Shown: piece by piece, positions 7,546-15,816 of the stretch
Numbering within the stretch: the stretch's first letter is position 1
Layout: the number at the start of each line of letters is the position of its first letter
Assembly (NCBI GenBank): GCA_023408815.1
Contig: JAEYJO010000050.1
Coordinates: forward strand, 1-26,780
Direction: 5' to 3'
Source: Bacillota bacterium
Lineage (GTDB): Bacteria; Bacillota; Clostridia; Lachnospirales; Lachnospiraceae
Length of the DNA stretch: 26,780 bases
Position numbers and translations under genes: made by a program
Notes under the pieces: generated by a model
The model's database searches: none
Told to the model about the DNA's origin: nothing
What the model saw: the letters and a program-made list of their open reading frames with translations, nothing else

Positions 7546-8559
7546 TTATACATAAGCAACGGATTCGCGCTCTACAATTGTGATAGGAACCACATACTCC
7601 TCAGGCTCCTTTACTTTTTCATCCATTGTATAACACAGCATTTCCACTGCTTTTTTTCCCTTCTCAAATATATCCTGTCCGATTGTTGTAAGACCCGGCG
7701 TACAATAGTTCGCAATATCAAGATTATCAAAGCCGATGATAGACATCTGCTGCGGAATCTTAATCTGCATTATATTCAATTCCTTAATAGCACCCATGGC
7801 AATCACATCTGCCGTACAGAAGATTGCCGTGCAATCTGTCTCAGTCACAATCCTTCTCGCCATTTTTCTGGCATTTTCAAAATCAACGTTCGCATGAAAA
7901 AGATAAGAGGGATTGACAGGCACTCCGCCTTCTTCCAAAGCGCTTTTATAACCTTCATACCGCTTCGCGCTGACTCCACCTGATTTTAATTTGCCTGATA
8001 AAAAAGCAATCTTTTTGTGCCCATGCTCCAGCAGATATTTCGTTGCCACGTATCCGCCATAAATGTCATCCAGCTTCACTTCCTTATAGGCATGGTTGTC
8101 CATATAGGAGTCTACCAATACTACCGGTATATTGCTTTCATTTAAATCTTCGTAGAAATCCTCGGAATACGCACCAATAACAATAATACCATCGAGATTT
8201 CTCTGCTGTGCCAAATGAAAATATGTCTCATCCGCATTCGTCCCGGACACGATTACGTGATATCCCCTTATTCTGGCATTATATTCAATACTGGACAGTA
8301 TTTCACTATAGAATGGATTCTGGAATACCATCATACTGCCCGGCTCTGTTTGTGGAATAACGACTCCTATCAGGCTGCTTTTATTGCTCGCCAGACTGCT
8401 TGCAGATATGTTTTTCACATATCCCAGCTTCTTGATAGCATCTTTTACCTGTTGTACTGTTTCCGGCGGAAGTACTTTTTTTCCGCTCATCGCGTAAGAT
8501 ACTGTCGCGATAGATAATCCCGTTTCTGTCGCAACATCTTTAATCGTTATTTTTCTCAT
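7546..8559 (-). CDS. LacI-family transcriptional regulator
   Basis: About 337 residues. The N-terminal helix-turn-helix ITIKDVATETGLSIATVSYAMSG (4-26) is followed by a hinge helix near YVKNISASSLAS and a periplasmic-binding-protein-like sugar sensor (IGVVIPQTEPG, DGIIVIGAY, IIGFDNLDIANYCTPGLTTI). It probably represses its own operon through the CG-centred palindromes at 13705-13720 and 13640-13653, with an imported sugar or its breakdown product as inducer. It lies unusually inside the operon, between the two glycosidase genes. The ATG at 8559 is preferred, with GGGG about 11 bases upstream. A GTG at 8568 would add three residues. Confidence 0.93.
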   Translation of the reverse strand: MRKITIKDVATETGLSIATVSYAMSGKKVLPPETVQQVKDAIKKLGYVKNISASSLASNKSSLIGVVIPQTEPGSMMVFQNPFYSEILSSIEYNARIRGYHVIVSGTNADETYFHLAQQRNLDGIIVIGAYSEDFYEDLNESNIPVVLVDSYMDNHAYKEVKLDDIYGGYVATKYLLEHGHKKIAFLSGKLKSGGVSAKRYEGYKSALEEGGVPVNPSYLFHANVDFENARKMARRIVTETDCTAIFCTADVIAMGAIKELNIMQIKIPQQMSIIGFDNLDIANYCTPGLTTIGQDIFEKGKKAVEMLCYTMDEKVKEPEEYVVPITIVERESVAYV

Positions 8560-8580
8560 CCCATCCACTGCCCCATCTAT

Positions 8581-10452
8581 TTATTTCCTGTGAAGATTCT
8601 CATTGTCTCCGAATCTAATTATACACAGATTTGTATTATTTTTCACGTCATTTCCTACCTTCTGCCCAATTTCCTTATTTGGACCGAGATTCAAAGTGAT
8701 CGCGGAGTTCCCGCGGACAAAAAGCATTATTTTCCCAAGCGGAACCTCCTGATAAATCTCTCTTCCTCCTTCCATTCTGCTGCCGTCCCAGAAATCGTAC
8801 CATATACCCTCAGGTAAATATACACTTCTCCCTGCAGCGCCTTCCTCTACGACCGGAGCCACCAAAAGATCTCCAATCATATAGGCATCATCAATGTCCA
8901 GTACGTTTTCATCTTCGGGATATTCCAGGTACAGATGCTTTAAGAAGGGCTCCCGGTCTTTCGCACATTTTTCTGCTTCCGCATAAAAATAAGGCAAAAA
9001 ATTCATATGCAGGTTTGCAAAATAACAAGAGGTTTGTAAAATCTCCGCATCGTCTCCATAAAAGGCTGCCATATTCCACGGACTTCTGTCGTTCACTGCT
9101 ACTGTCCCCTTCATGACCTCGGCAAATTGCCCGCTTGCAGGCTCACTATGCCACTGCATCGCAGGAACAAAGGCTCCAAGCGCCGTTGCCCGCAGGTATA
9201 GCTCTTTGGTCGGCATCGGTCCTGCAAATCCTCCGATGTCAAAGCTCCAAAAAGGCACGCCGCAAAGAGAAAGCGAAAGTCCCGCACGGAGGACAGCCTG
9301 CAGCTCTGAGAACTTAGACATCTGGTCACCGGCCCAGTGCATGGGTGTTGTCTGCGCTCCTATATATCCGGCACGGCTGAATAAAATACGATCTTTACCG
9401 ATAAATTCCGCATACGCTTTTTCATACTGTGCAGGATAAAGATTTTTCATTTCTTTTCCGCTGACATTCTGATAAAAGTTCGTTTCCACATCATGAATAA
9501 ATTCTCCGCCATCCGTCTTGAACCCATCCACTCCCATATCCAACAAATATTTTCTCTTGGAAAACCACCACTTTCTTGCGCTTGAGTTAGAAAAATCAGG
9601 AAGCATCGAACCAATAAACCACTGTTTCGGAATCTTATACGGACTGCCATCCGGGTTCGTTCCAACCAGTTTCTCGCCGACCGCATAGGTACAGTCATTA
9701 TCATGCTGCTCACATTCCTGTCCGGGGTCGAGCTCCTTGAGCGCCGGGATCTGCCAGAGAACCAATTTCATGCCTTTTTCGTGAATTGCCCGAATCATTT
9801 GGTCCGGCGACGGCCAAGGTTCGGTAAACCTAATATCCTCCTTTGTAAGATACTCTGCCCCGTCCACCGGTTCGTACTTCGACCCATTCCATAAGTAAAA
9901 AGTTGCCTCGTCGCTCCATGCTTCAATCACAATTACGCTGATCGGATAATCATACCTCCCGGCATATTCTAACTGCTCTTCAATATCCTTCTGACAATTC
10001 CAGCGGTTAGCCGATGCCCATACACCAAATGCCCATTTGGGCGGCAGCATAATCTCTCCTGTCTTTTCTACGAACTGAGAAATAATCTCTTTAGGCGTCC
10101 CGTAGAAAAAGTATAGCGTCCATTCTGCATCTGACGAAAGCTCTATACGAAAGCATCCTTCCGTAAAGTCAAAATCCACCTCATATGCAGTATCCACAAA
10201 TACTCCGTGCCCTTCACTCGTATGATAAAAAGGTATCGGCAGATAAGCGTATTCTCCCTGCTCACAAAATTCCTCAATAACAAGGCTCTTTAATTTCTTT
10301 CCACTATGGTTTACGCTGCAATAACGTTCGCCTAATCCATACACTGCTCCGGCATTACAGTCATATTCCAAGATAACTTTACTGCCTTTTCTATTTACTC
10401 GAAAGTTCTTTATTATCTCCTGATCGAGTCCAATGATTTTGTTTTCCATCAT
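8581..10452 (-). CDS. GH31 family alpha-glycosidase
   Basis: A 623-residue retaining alpha-glycosidase without signal peptide, so it acts on imported sugar. After an N-terminal beta-sandwich (1-130) the TIM barrel starts at LPPKWAFGVWAS. The nucleophile is Asp314 in GFKTDGGEF, and the acid/base is Asp376 in HWAGDQ. FWSFDIGGF (401-409) is the usual GH31 signature. KTDGGE differs from the WxDMNE of classic alpha-glucosidases and is nearer the KTDFGE of alpha-xylosidases, so the exact substrate is open. The C-terminal beta domain is short. Two ATGs (10452, 10449) follow AAGGAG. The gene begins about ten bases after the permease stop. Confidence 0.93.
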   Translation of the reverse strand: MMENKIIGLDQEIIKNFRVNRKGSKVILEYDCNAGAVYGLGERYCSVNHSGKKLKSLVIEEFCEQGEYAYLPIPFYHTSEGHGVFVDTAYEVDFDFTEGCFRIELSSDAEWTLYFFYGTPKEIISQFVEKTGEIMLPPKWAFGVWASANRWNCQKDIEEQLEYAGRYDYPISVIVIEAWSDEATFYLWNGSKYEPVDGAEYLTKEDIRFTEPWPSPDQMIRAIHEKGMKLVLWQIPALKELDPGQECEQHDNDCTYAVGEKLVGTNPDGSPYKIPKQWFIGSMLPDFSNSSARKWWFSKRKYLLDMGVDGFKTDGGEFIHDVETNFYQNVSGKEMKNLYPAQYEKAYAEFIGKDRILFSRAGYIGAQTTPMHWAGDQMSKFSELQAVLRAGLSLSLCGVPFWSFDIGGFAGPMPTKELYLRATALGAFVPAMQWHSEPASGQFAEVMKGTVAVNDRSPWNMAAFYGDDAEILQTSCYFANLHMNFLPYFYAEAEKCAKDREPFLKHLYLEYPEDENVLDIDDAYMIGDLLVAPVVEEGAAGRSVYLPEGIWYDFWDGSRMEGGREIYQEVPLGKIMLFVRGNSAITLNLGPNKEIGQKVGNDVKNNTNLCIIRFGDNENLHRK

Positions 10453-10462
10453 TTTCGTCTCC

Positions 10463-11296
10463 TTACCCTTTTATTCCACCGACCATTATGCCGGATTTCA
10501 TTTTTGAATTAGCACCGATATATACAATGATAATGGGTATCATCGAAATCAGGCTGCCTGCCATTAATACGTTATACTCCGTAGCATACTGCCCGTTTAA
10601 ATTGTTGAGTGCCAATGTGATGGTCATTTTATTGCGGTCCGACAGCATTACCAAGGGCCACAGATAATCGTTCCAGCTATCCATAAACGTTGTAATTGCC
10701 AATGTTGCAATTGCCGGAAGCGACAGCGGAAGCATTATCTTCCAATAAATGTACCACATGCCCGCTCCATCAATCTGTGCAGCCTCAATGTAATCATTTG
10801 GCACGGAGCGCATATTCTGCACTAGAAGAAATATACCAAATGCCTTAAAAAGGGATGGAAAAATCACGCTTCCATAAGAATTGATCAATCCCATGTGATT
10901 CATAATGATAAACAAGGGAATCAATGTGACTTGTGTCGGAATCATCATAGAAGCAAGATATACTTTGAAAATTCCATCTGCGAGCGGAAAGCGGATCTTC
11001 GTAAATGCAAACGCTGCCATAGATGACGAAAGAATCGTAATCACCGTATAGCATACGGTGATAAGCATACTGTTTCCCACCGCTTTAAGAAACGGAAAAC
11101 GCTGGAACACCTGGCTATACGCATCCAGCGTCGGTTCCTGCGGAATCCACTGTACAGGGAGCGCCATCAACGCTCCCTTGCTTTTTAATGAGGTTGAAAG
11201 CATCCAGAGAAACGGAATCATCACGATCAGGGAAATTGCAATCGATATTAAATAATATCCCGCACTGCTCAATATCTCTTTTGCCTTATGATTCAT
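10463..11296 (-). CDS. Carbohydrate ABC transporter permease (MalG/MsmG type)
   Basis: A 277-residue inner-membrane protein with about six hydrophobic segments, the first at 13-34. The EAA loop that contacts the ATPase is at 171-190 (EAAQIDGAGMWYIYWKIMLP). The C-terminus KSGIMVGGIKG is typical of CUT1-type MalG proteins. The ATG at 11296 is preferred, with GGATGGGTG just upstream. An ATG at 11311 would add five residues. It overlaps the end of the MalF-like gene by 11 bases, so the two permeases are translationally coupled and form one heterodimeric channel. Confidence 0.94.
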   Translation of the reverse strand: MNHKAKEILSSAGYYLISIAISLIVMIPFLWMLSTSLKSKGALMALPVQWIPQEPTLDAYSQVFQRFPFLKAVGNSMLITVCYTVITILSSSMAAFAFTKIRFPLADGIFKVYLASMMIPTQVTLIPLFIIMNHMGLINSYGSVIFPSLFKAFGIFLLVQNMRSVPNDYIEAAQIDGAGMWYIYWKIMLPLSLPAIATLAITTFMDSWNDYLWPLVMLSDRNKMTITLALNNLNGQYATEYNVLMAGSLISMIPIIIVYIGANSKMKSGIMVGGIKG

Positions 11297-12200
11297 AATG
11301 CACCCATCCATTCTGTAATTTCATCTGTATCATTGTCAGCACGAAAATAATCACAAACAATAACCATGAATATGCCGACGCATAACCCATTTTAAAGTAA
11401 CTAAATCCATAGGTATAAATCCGCTCCACCATAACCTCCGTCGCACCGCTCGGCCCGCCTTCCGTCATGATCTGAACCTGCGGAAACATCTGGAATGCAT
11501 TGATCAGCGACATGATCAGGCAAAAGAAAATGGATGGGGTCAATAAAGGCAGCGTTATTTTGAAAAAAGATACCCCTCTGCCTGCACCATCAACCTTTGC
11601 TGCTTCATAATATGTCGGATCAATTGCCTGTAATCCGGATAAAAGAAACAGTCCAAAAAAACCCATATCCTTCCAAACAGATGCCAGCACAATACCAGGC
11701 ATTGCCCACACTTCACTGGTCAGCCATCCGGGACCACTGATCCCTGCCAGCGCCAAGAGCTGATTGAATATTCCATACCTCGGACTTAGCACCCATTTCC
11801 ATATAAGGCTTGCCGCCACCCATGAAGTCAGTACCGGAATATAATAAAGAACACGGAATACCATAGTTCCCTTCCTCTTTTTATTCAGTAATACTGCAAC
11901 TCCAAGGGAAGCTGCGAATACAAGCGGAATATACAAGATAATGTAGTAAAGCGTATGTCCAAGGACTGTCCAGAATTCCTTACCGCCTAATATTGCCTTA
12001 TAGTTTTGTATCCCTACAAAATGTTCTGTAATTGTCTTCAGTGTAAGCTGCTCAAGCCCATTCCAGTCCGTAAAGCTTAAGAATATAGCTATCAGTACCG
12101 GAAAAAGGCTGAATATCAACATTCCTGCAAAGCTTGGAAGCATAAATGGCAGCGCCTGCACAATTTTCTCTTTTTCTAATTTCCTTTTCTGCTTTGACAT
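11286..12200 (-). CDS. Carbohydrate ABC transporter permease (MalF/MsmF type)
   Basis: A 304-residue inner-membrane protein. A basic N-terminus (MSKQKRKLEKEK) precedes the first membrane segment LPFMLPSFAGMLIFSLFPVLIAIFL, and about five more follow. The EAA loop is at 199-218 (EAAKVDGAGRGVSFFKITLP). FTDWNG after the first segment and MTEGGP near the end are common in CUT1 permeases. It partners the MalG-like protein encoded directly downstream. It starts 21 bases after the binding-protein stop. No ATP-binding subunit is encoded in the operon. Confidence 0.94.
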   Translation of the reverse strand: MSKQKRKLEKEKIVQALPFMLPSFAGMLIFSLFPVLIAIFLSFTDWNGLEQLTLKTITEHFVGIQNYKAILGGKEFWTVLGHTLYYIILYIPLVFAASLGVAVLLNKKRKGTMVFRVLYYIPVLTSWVAASLIWKWVLSPRYGIFNQLLALAGISGPGWLTSEVWAMPGIVLASVWKDMGFFGLFLLSGLQAIDPTYYEAAKVDGAGRGVSFFKITLPLLTPSIFFCLIMSLINAFQMFPQVQIMTEGGPSGATEVMVERIYTYGFSYFKMGYASAYSWLLFVIIFVLTMIQMKLQNGWVHYES

Positions 12201-12221
12201 GCTTATCGTCCCATTCCTACA

Positions 12222-13541
12222 TTAGTTCAGTGTAATTAAAGTCTCACATTCTTCCTGCGCCTGGTTCAACGCATCCTCAACCGTGATTTTCCCACTGGCT
12301 GCCTTCGATAGCTCTTCCGTAATAACATCGGACATCAAACTATAGTCCTCAATAATTGGAGGTACTACCAGATAATCCAGTGAAGTAAATACTGCCTGCT
12401 TGTTATCAGGAGGAGTTATTTCAAGATAAGAATTTAATACCGTCTCATTTTTGATTGCCGGAAGGTCCCAGCCTGCATCAATTCTTATCTGTGCCGCTTC
12501 ATCACTGGATGCCAGCCATGTAATCCATGTGGTGGCTGCTGCCGCCTGCTCACTATCTGCATTTACAACTAAAGCGTTACTAAAGAAATGAGTCGCTTTC
12601 TCTGTTCCGCCAGGTTCTACACAAATATCCCAGTTAAAATCACAGGCATCTTTAAAGGTATTGAATGCCCATATTCCGGTCGGGATCATCCCAAGACGTC
12701 CGCTTTCGAATAAATCCCAATCTCCCATTCCGCCCATCTGTTCCTCTGTAGGCGCTACATTGGATACGAGGACACGATCGATCATCATTTGCGCAGCCTT
12801 GATATTTTCCGGAGAATTGATAGTAAATTCCGTCTTATCTTCGTTTAACAGACTGCCTCCGTACTGAGAGGCAACTTTATAGAATTCATTGTACGTAAGC
12901 GGTGCATAGATACCATATGTATCATCGGAAATCGCCCGGATCTTCTCCGCAGCTGCCTGTGCATCTTCCCATGTCCAGTCGTCTGTCGGATATTCTGCAC
13001 CAGCCTTATCAAACAGGTCTTTGTTATAAATCAATACCACGTTCGAAAAATTTCCCGGAAGACCATATTGTTTACCGTCTACATTAAATGCACTCAATGC
13101 AGTCTCATTAAAATTCGAAGTTTCCGCCCCGGAGATATCTGCCAGCACTCCTTTGGCTGCATAAGATGCGAAATTCTCAATATTCAACTCGTAGCAATCC
13201 GGTGCCGTTCCGCCGGCCACCCTTGTCTGCATAGCCGTAAAATAATCACTATATGCGACCGTCTCAATGTTTACAGTAATGTTAGGGTATTCCTCGTGGA
13301 ATTTTTCATACATCTTGTTTAATGTTTCCTCATTTCCGCCGGAAGCATTGAAATTGCAATACGTAATCGTTACCTCTTCCCCAACTGCCTCTTCACCGGC
13401 TTCAGGTGATTCTTTTTCTTGCCCGGTACTTACTGGGTTCTGTCCGGCAGTTTCTTCTTTTGCTGCCTCTTGTGTACTGCCACAGGCTGTCAGTCCCAAT
13501 ATCATTGCGGAAACAAGTGCTACTGCTAATGCTTTTTTCAT
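12222..13541 (-). CDS. Sugar ABC transporter substrate-binding lipoprotein (SBP family 1)
   Basis: A 439-residue extracellular solute-binding protein. The signal peptide MKKALAVALVSAMILGLTAC ends in the lipobox LTAC with Cys20 as the lipidated residue. An acidic, low-complexity tether (Glu/Ala/Gly/Gln rich, about 22-55) leads to a two-lobe binding domain (ITYCNFNASGG, GTAPDCYELN, YGLPGNFSNVVLIYNKDLFDKAG). The start at 13541 is fixed by GGAGGA six bases upstream and by the signal peptide. An in-frame extension to 13610 would hide the signal. As first gene of the operon behind promoter and operators it should be the most expressed. It captures the sugar for the two permeases. Confidence 0.95.
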   Translation of the reverse strand: MKKALAVALVSAMILGLTACGSTQEAAKEETAGQNPVSTGQEKESPEAGEEAVGEEVTITYCNFNASGGNEETLNKMYEKFHEEYPNITVNIETVAYSDYFTAMQTRVAGGTAPDCYELNIENFASYAAKGVLADISGAETSNFNETALSAFNVDGKQYGLPGNFSNVVLIYNKDLFDKAGAEYPTDDWTWEDAQAAAEKIRAISDDTYGIYAPLTYNEFYKVASQYGGSLLNEDKTEFTINSPENIKAAQMMIDRVLVSNVAPTEEQMGGMGDWDLFESGRLGMIPTGIWAFNTFKDACDFNWDICVEPGGTEKATHFFSNALVVNADSEQAAAATTWITWLASSDEAAQIRIDAGWDLPAIKNETVLNSYLEITPPDNKQAVFTSLDYLVVPPIIEDYSLMSDVITEELSKAASGKITVEDALNQAQEECETLITLN

Positions 13542-13595
13542 ACTAATCCTCCATATTTTCGATGCCTGCGAATTTGGGCGCAAGCATAAATTTGC

Positions 13596-13619
13596 GTGTG
13601 AAAAATACATTTTTCACAC
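13596..13619. promoter_or_regulatory. 24-base AT-rich palindrome in the sugar-operon leader
   Basis: Arms GTGTGAAAAAT (13596-13606) and ATTTTTCACAC (13609-13619) are perfectly complementary around a two-base centre. It lies about 55 bases before the binding-protein ATG and about 100 bases into the predicted transcript. It could be a third protein-binding site, sharing GTGAA/TTCAC half-sites with the two operators but lacking the CG centre, or a leader hairpin protecting the transcript. Confidence 0.55.
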
Positions 13620-13639
13620 TAGTACCTTCTAACGCCTTT

Positions 13640-13653
13640 GTGAAACGTTTAAC
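13640..13653. promoter_or_regulatory. LacI-type operator candidate O2
   Basis: GTGAAACGTTTAAC contains the perfect core AAACGTTT with the central CG typical of LacI-family operators. Its centre is 66 bases from that of the first operator at 13705-13720, suited to DNA looping by a tetramer or two dimers. Confidence 0.6.
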
Positions 13654-13704
13654 CAAATGATAAAAACAAAAGAAAGTAAACATTGTTACTTTCTTAATGC
13701 CTTT

Positions 13705-13720
13705 AGTGAAACGCTTCACT
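13705..13720. promoter_or_regulatory. LacI-type operator candidate O1
   Basis: AGTGAAACGCTTCACT is an almost perfect palindrome with a central CG and GTGAA/TTCAC arms. It starts right at the predicted transcription start of the sugar operon, where bound repressor would block initiation. The regulator is most likely the LacI protein encoded in the operon. CcpA is less likely because the half-site spacing is one base shorter on each side than a cre box. Confidence 0.7.
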
Positions 13721-13726
13721 GTCTTT

Positions 13727-13754
13727 AGTATATCTTTTTTTGAGCAAATGTCAA
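13727..13754 (-). promoter_or_regulatory. Sigma-A promoter of the sugar operon
   Basis: Leftward TTGACA (13749-13754, perfect -35) and TATACT (13727-13732, five of six) are 16 bases apart. The predicted start falls near 13720, giving a leader of about 180 bases before the binding-protein ATG. Confidence 0.75.
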
Positions 13755-13806
13755 CCTGCAAAAATGTCCAATACTTTTATTGTTTTCTTGTCTGTTTTTC
13801 ACAAAG

Positions 13807-14886
13807 TTATATCTGATTCCCATTCATTTTCGCCAACTTCGCCGCCTGATCCGCCGCAATTAAGCTATCCAGCAACTCGTCGATATCTCCATTCATAATA
13901 TCGTCGATTTTATACAGCGTCAGCTTAATTCTATGATCCGTTACTCTTCCCTGCGGGAAATTGTAGGTCCGGATTTTCTCCGAACGGTCTCCGGTACCGA
14001 TCTGGCTTCTTCTGAGTTCGGCTTCCGCATCGTGCTGCTTCTGCTGCTCGATATCGTATAATTTTGCGCGCAGCAAGGCGAAAGCCTTCGCCTTGTTCTG
14101 AAGCTGCGACTTCTCCGTCTGGCTGTATACGACGATTCCCGTAGGATAATGGGTCAAACGAACGGCAGAGTCCGTAGTGTTGACGCACTGTCCTCCGTTT
14201 CCTGAGGCACGCATAACATCGATACGGATATCCTTATCTTCAATTACTACATCCACCTCCTCTACCTCCGGCATTACTGCCACCGTTATCGTAGAGGTAT
14301 GAATGCGTCCGCCGGATTCCGTCTCGGGAACGCGCTGTACACGGTGTACACCGCTTTCGTATTTCAGCTTGGAATAAGCGCCGTTTCCCGTAATCATGAA
14401 GTTCACTTCCTTCATACCGCCGATTCCTATTTCATCTACGTTCATCGTTTCCACTTTCCAGCGCTGACTTTCCGCATAATGAACATATAAACGGTACATC
14501 TGTGCCGCAAACAGAGCGGCCTCATCTCCGCCGGCTCCTGCTCTTATTTCCACGATAACGTTCTTATCATCGTTAGGGTCCTTGGGCAGAAGAAGAATCT
14601 TCAGCTTTTCTTCCAACTCCTCCACGCGTTTCTTTGAGGCATTCAGCTCCTCTTTTAACATTTCACGCATGTCTTCGTCGGATTCCTCCTCCAGCATCGT
14701 CAGGCTGTCTTCAATATCCTTCTTGGACTTCTTATACTCTCTATATGCCTCCACCAAGGGTGTCAAATCGCTCTGCTCTTTCATAAGCGAGCGAAAACGT
14801 TCCTGATTATTCGTTACGGTCGGCTCACCCAGTTCTCCCAATATTTCTTCAAACCGAATGAGTAAATCTTCTAACCTGTCAAACAT
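13807..14886 (-). CDS. prfA: Peptide chain release factor 1
   Basis: 359 residues, normal length. The GGQ loop that triggers peptidyl-tRNA hydrolysis is at 231-233 within SGNGGQCVNTTDSAVR. The stop-codon reading tripeptide is PET (187-189) in the position of PxT of RF1, so it reads UAA/UAG. RAGAGGDEAALFA (115-127) and TYNFPQGRVTDHRI near the C-terminus are further class I RF signatures. AAAGGTG lies six bases before the ATG. PrmC, which methylates the GGQ glutamine, is encoded directly upstream, the usual pairing. No clear terminator is seen before the sugar-operon promoter. Confidence 0.98.
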   Translation of the reverse strand: MFDRLEDLLIRFEEILGELGEPTVTNNQERFRSLMKEQSDLTPLVEAYREYKKSKKDIEDSLTMLEEESDEDMREMLKEELNASKKRVEELEEKLKILLLPKDPNDDKNVIVEIRAGAGGDEAALFAAQMYRLYVHYAESQRWKVETMNVDEIGIGGMKEVNFMITGNGAYSKLKYESGVHRVQRVPETESGGRIHTSTITVAVMPEVEEVDVVIEDKDIRIDVMRASGNGGQCVNTTDSAVRLTHYPTGIVVYSQTEKSQLQNKAKAFALLRAKLYDIEQQKQHDAEAELRRSQIGTGDRSEKIRTYNFPQGRVTDHRIKLTLYKIDDIMNGDIDELLDSLIAADQAAKLAKMNGNQI

Positions 14887-14937
14887 TTTTACACCTTTCT
14901 ACCGCTTTCGCGGGCACTTTACAATTTTCTATCGCTT

Positions 14938-15771
14938 TCAGCTCATGTATCCATACACGATTCTATCCAGGCCGGCATAATCCTTTATTATCGTAACCTC
15001 TTTATAGCCCGCTTTTTTCATTTCATCCGTTACCGCTTCCGCCTGATCATATCCGATTTCAAAAAAGAGATAACCGCCGCCGTTTAGATGCTCCGGCGCC
15101 TTTTCGATAATTTTTCTGTAAAAGAAGAGACCGTCTTCGCCGCCGTCCAAAGCCAGAAGCGGTTCATGTGCCTTAACTTCCTCCATCAGACCCGCAATTT
15201 CTCCGGTGGAAATATATGGCGGGTTGGATACGATAATGTCGTATCTGCCTTCCACGCTATCAAACAAATCACTTTCTACGAAGCTTACCTCCGATATCTG
15301 CAGATTCTCCGCATTTCTCTTCGCAACCGCAACCGCTTCCGGCGAAATATCCGCACCTACGCCTTTACATCCGTTGGAATACTTCAAGAGGCTCAAAAGA
15401 ATACAACCGGAACCGGTGCACATATCTAAAATGCTCATACCGTCATGAAGGTAACGCATCGCTTCTTCAACCAGTACCTCCGTATCCTGCCTTGGAACGA
15501 GGACCTTTCCGCTCACCTCAAAAACAAGCCCCATAAATTCCTGCTCCCCGGTAATATGCTGCAACGGTTCATGAGCCTTTCTGCGTTCTATATAGTTTAC
15601 ATAAATATCCTGTTCTTCCTTAAGAACCTCTTTATCCCCATGTACCAATAGATCATTCCTATTCGTATGGCAGACAAGTTCAAGCAAAAGCCTGGCATCC
15701 AAAGAAACCTCGGCAATTCCCGCTTCCATAAGTGCCAAGGCTCCGAAATCATATAATTCTTTATATTTCAT
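14938..15771 (-). CDS. prmC: Release factor glutamine methyltransferase
   Basis: About 277 residues. PrmC (HemK) methylates the Gln of the GGQ motif in release factors using S-adenosylmethionine. The SAM-binding motif LDMCTGSG is at 115-122, and the catalytic NPPY is at 183-186 with the family-typical IVSNPPYIS context. The N-terminal helical domain (1-75) binds the release factor. ATG 15771 is chosen with AAGGTGG about 11 bases upstream. A GTG at 15786 would add five residues. It sits 51 bases upstream of prfA and 45 bases downstream of the DUF1385 gene. Confidence 0.96.
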   Translation of the reverse strand: MKYKELYDFGALALMEAGIAEVSLDARLLLELVCHTNRNDLLVHGDKEVLKEEQDIYVNYIERRKAHEPLQHITGEQEFMGLVFEVSGKVLVPRQDTEVLVEEAMRYLHDGMSILDMCTGSGCILLSLLKYSNGCKGVGADISPEAVAVAKRNAENLQISEVSFVESDLFDSVEGRYDIIVSNPPYISTGEIAGLMEEVKAHEPLLALDGGEDGLFFYRKIIEKAPEHLNGGGYLFFEIGYDQAEAVTDEMKKAGYKEVTIIKDYAGLDRIVYGYMS

Positions 15772-15816
15772 CGCTTTACAATCCACCTTATCTCTTATCT
15801 ATAAAGCGCATGCTCC

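Noticed and set aside
13542..13610. N-terminal extension of the sugar-binding protein
   Set aside because: It would bury the signal peptide and lipobox, and the strong ribosome binding site at 13547-13552 points to the ATG at 13541. The extension also overlaps the leader palindrome.
13640..13720. CcpA cre boxes at the sugar-operon promoter
   Set aside because: The palindromes have a central CG, but their TG/CA half-sites are one base closer to the centre than in cre, so a LacI paralogue of the operon fits better. CcpA binding is not excluded.
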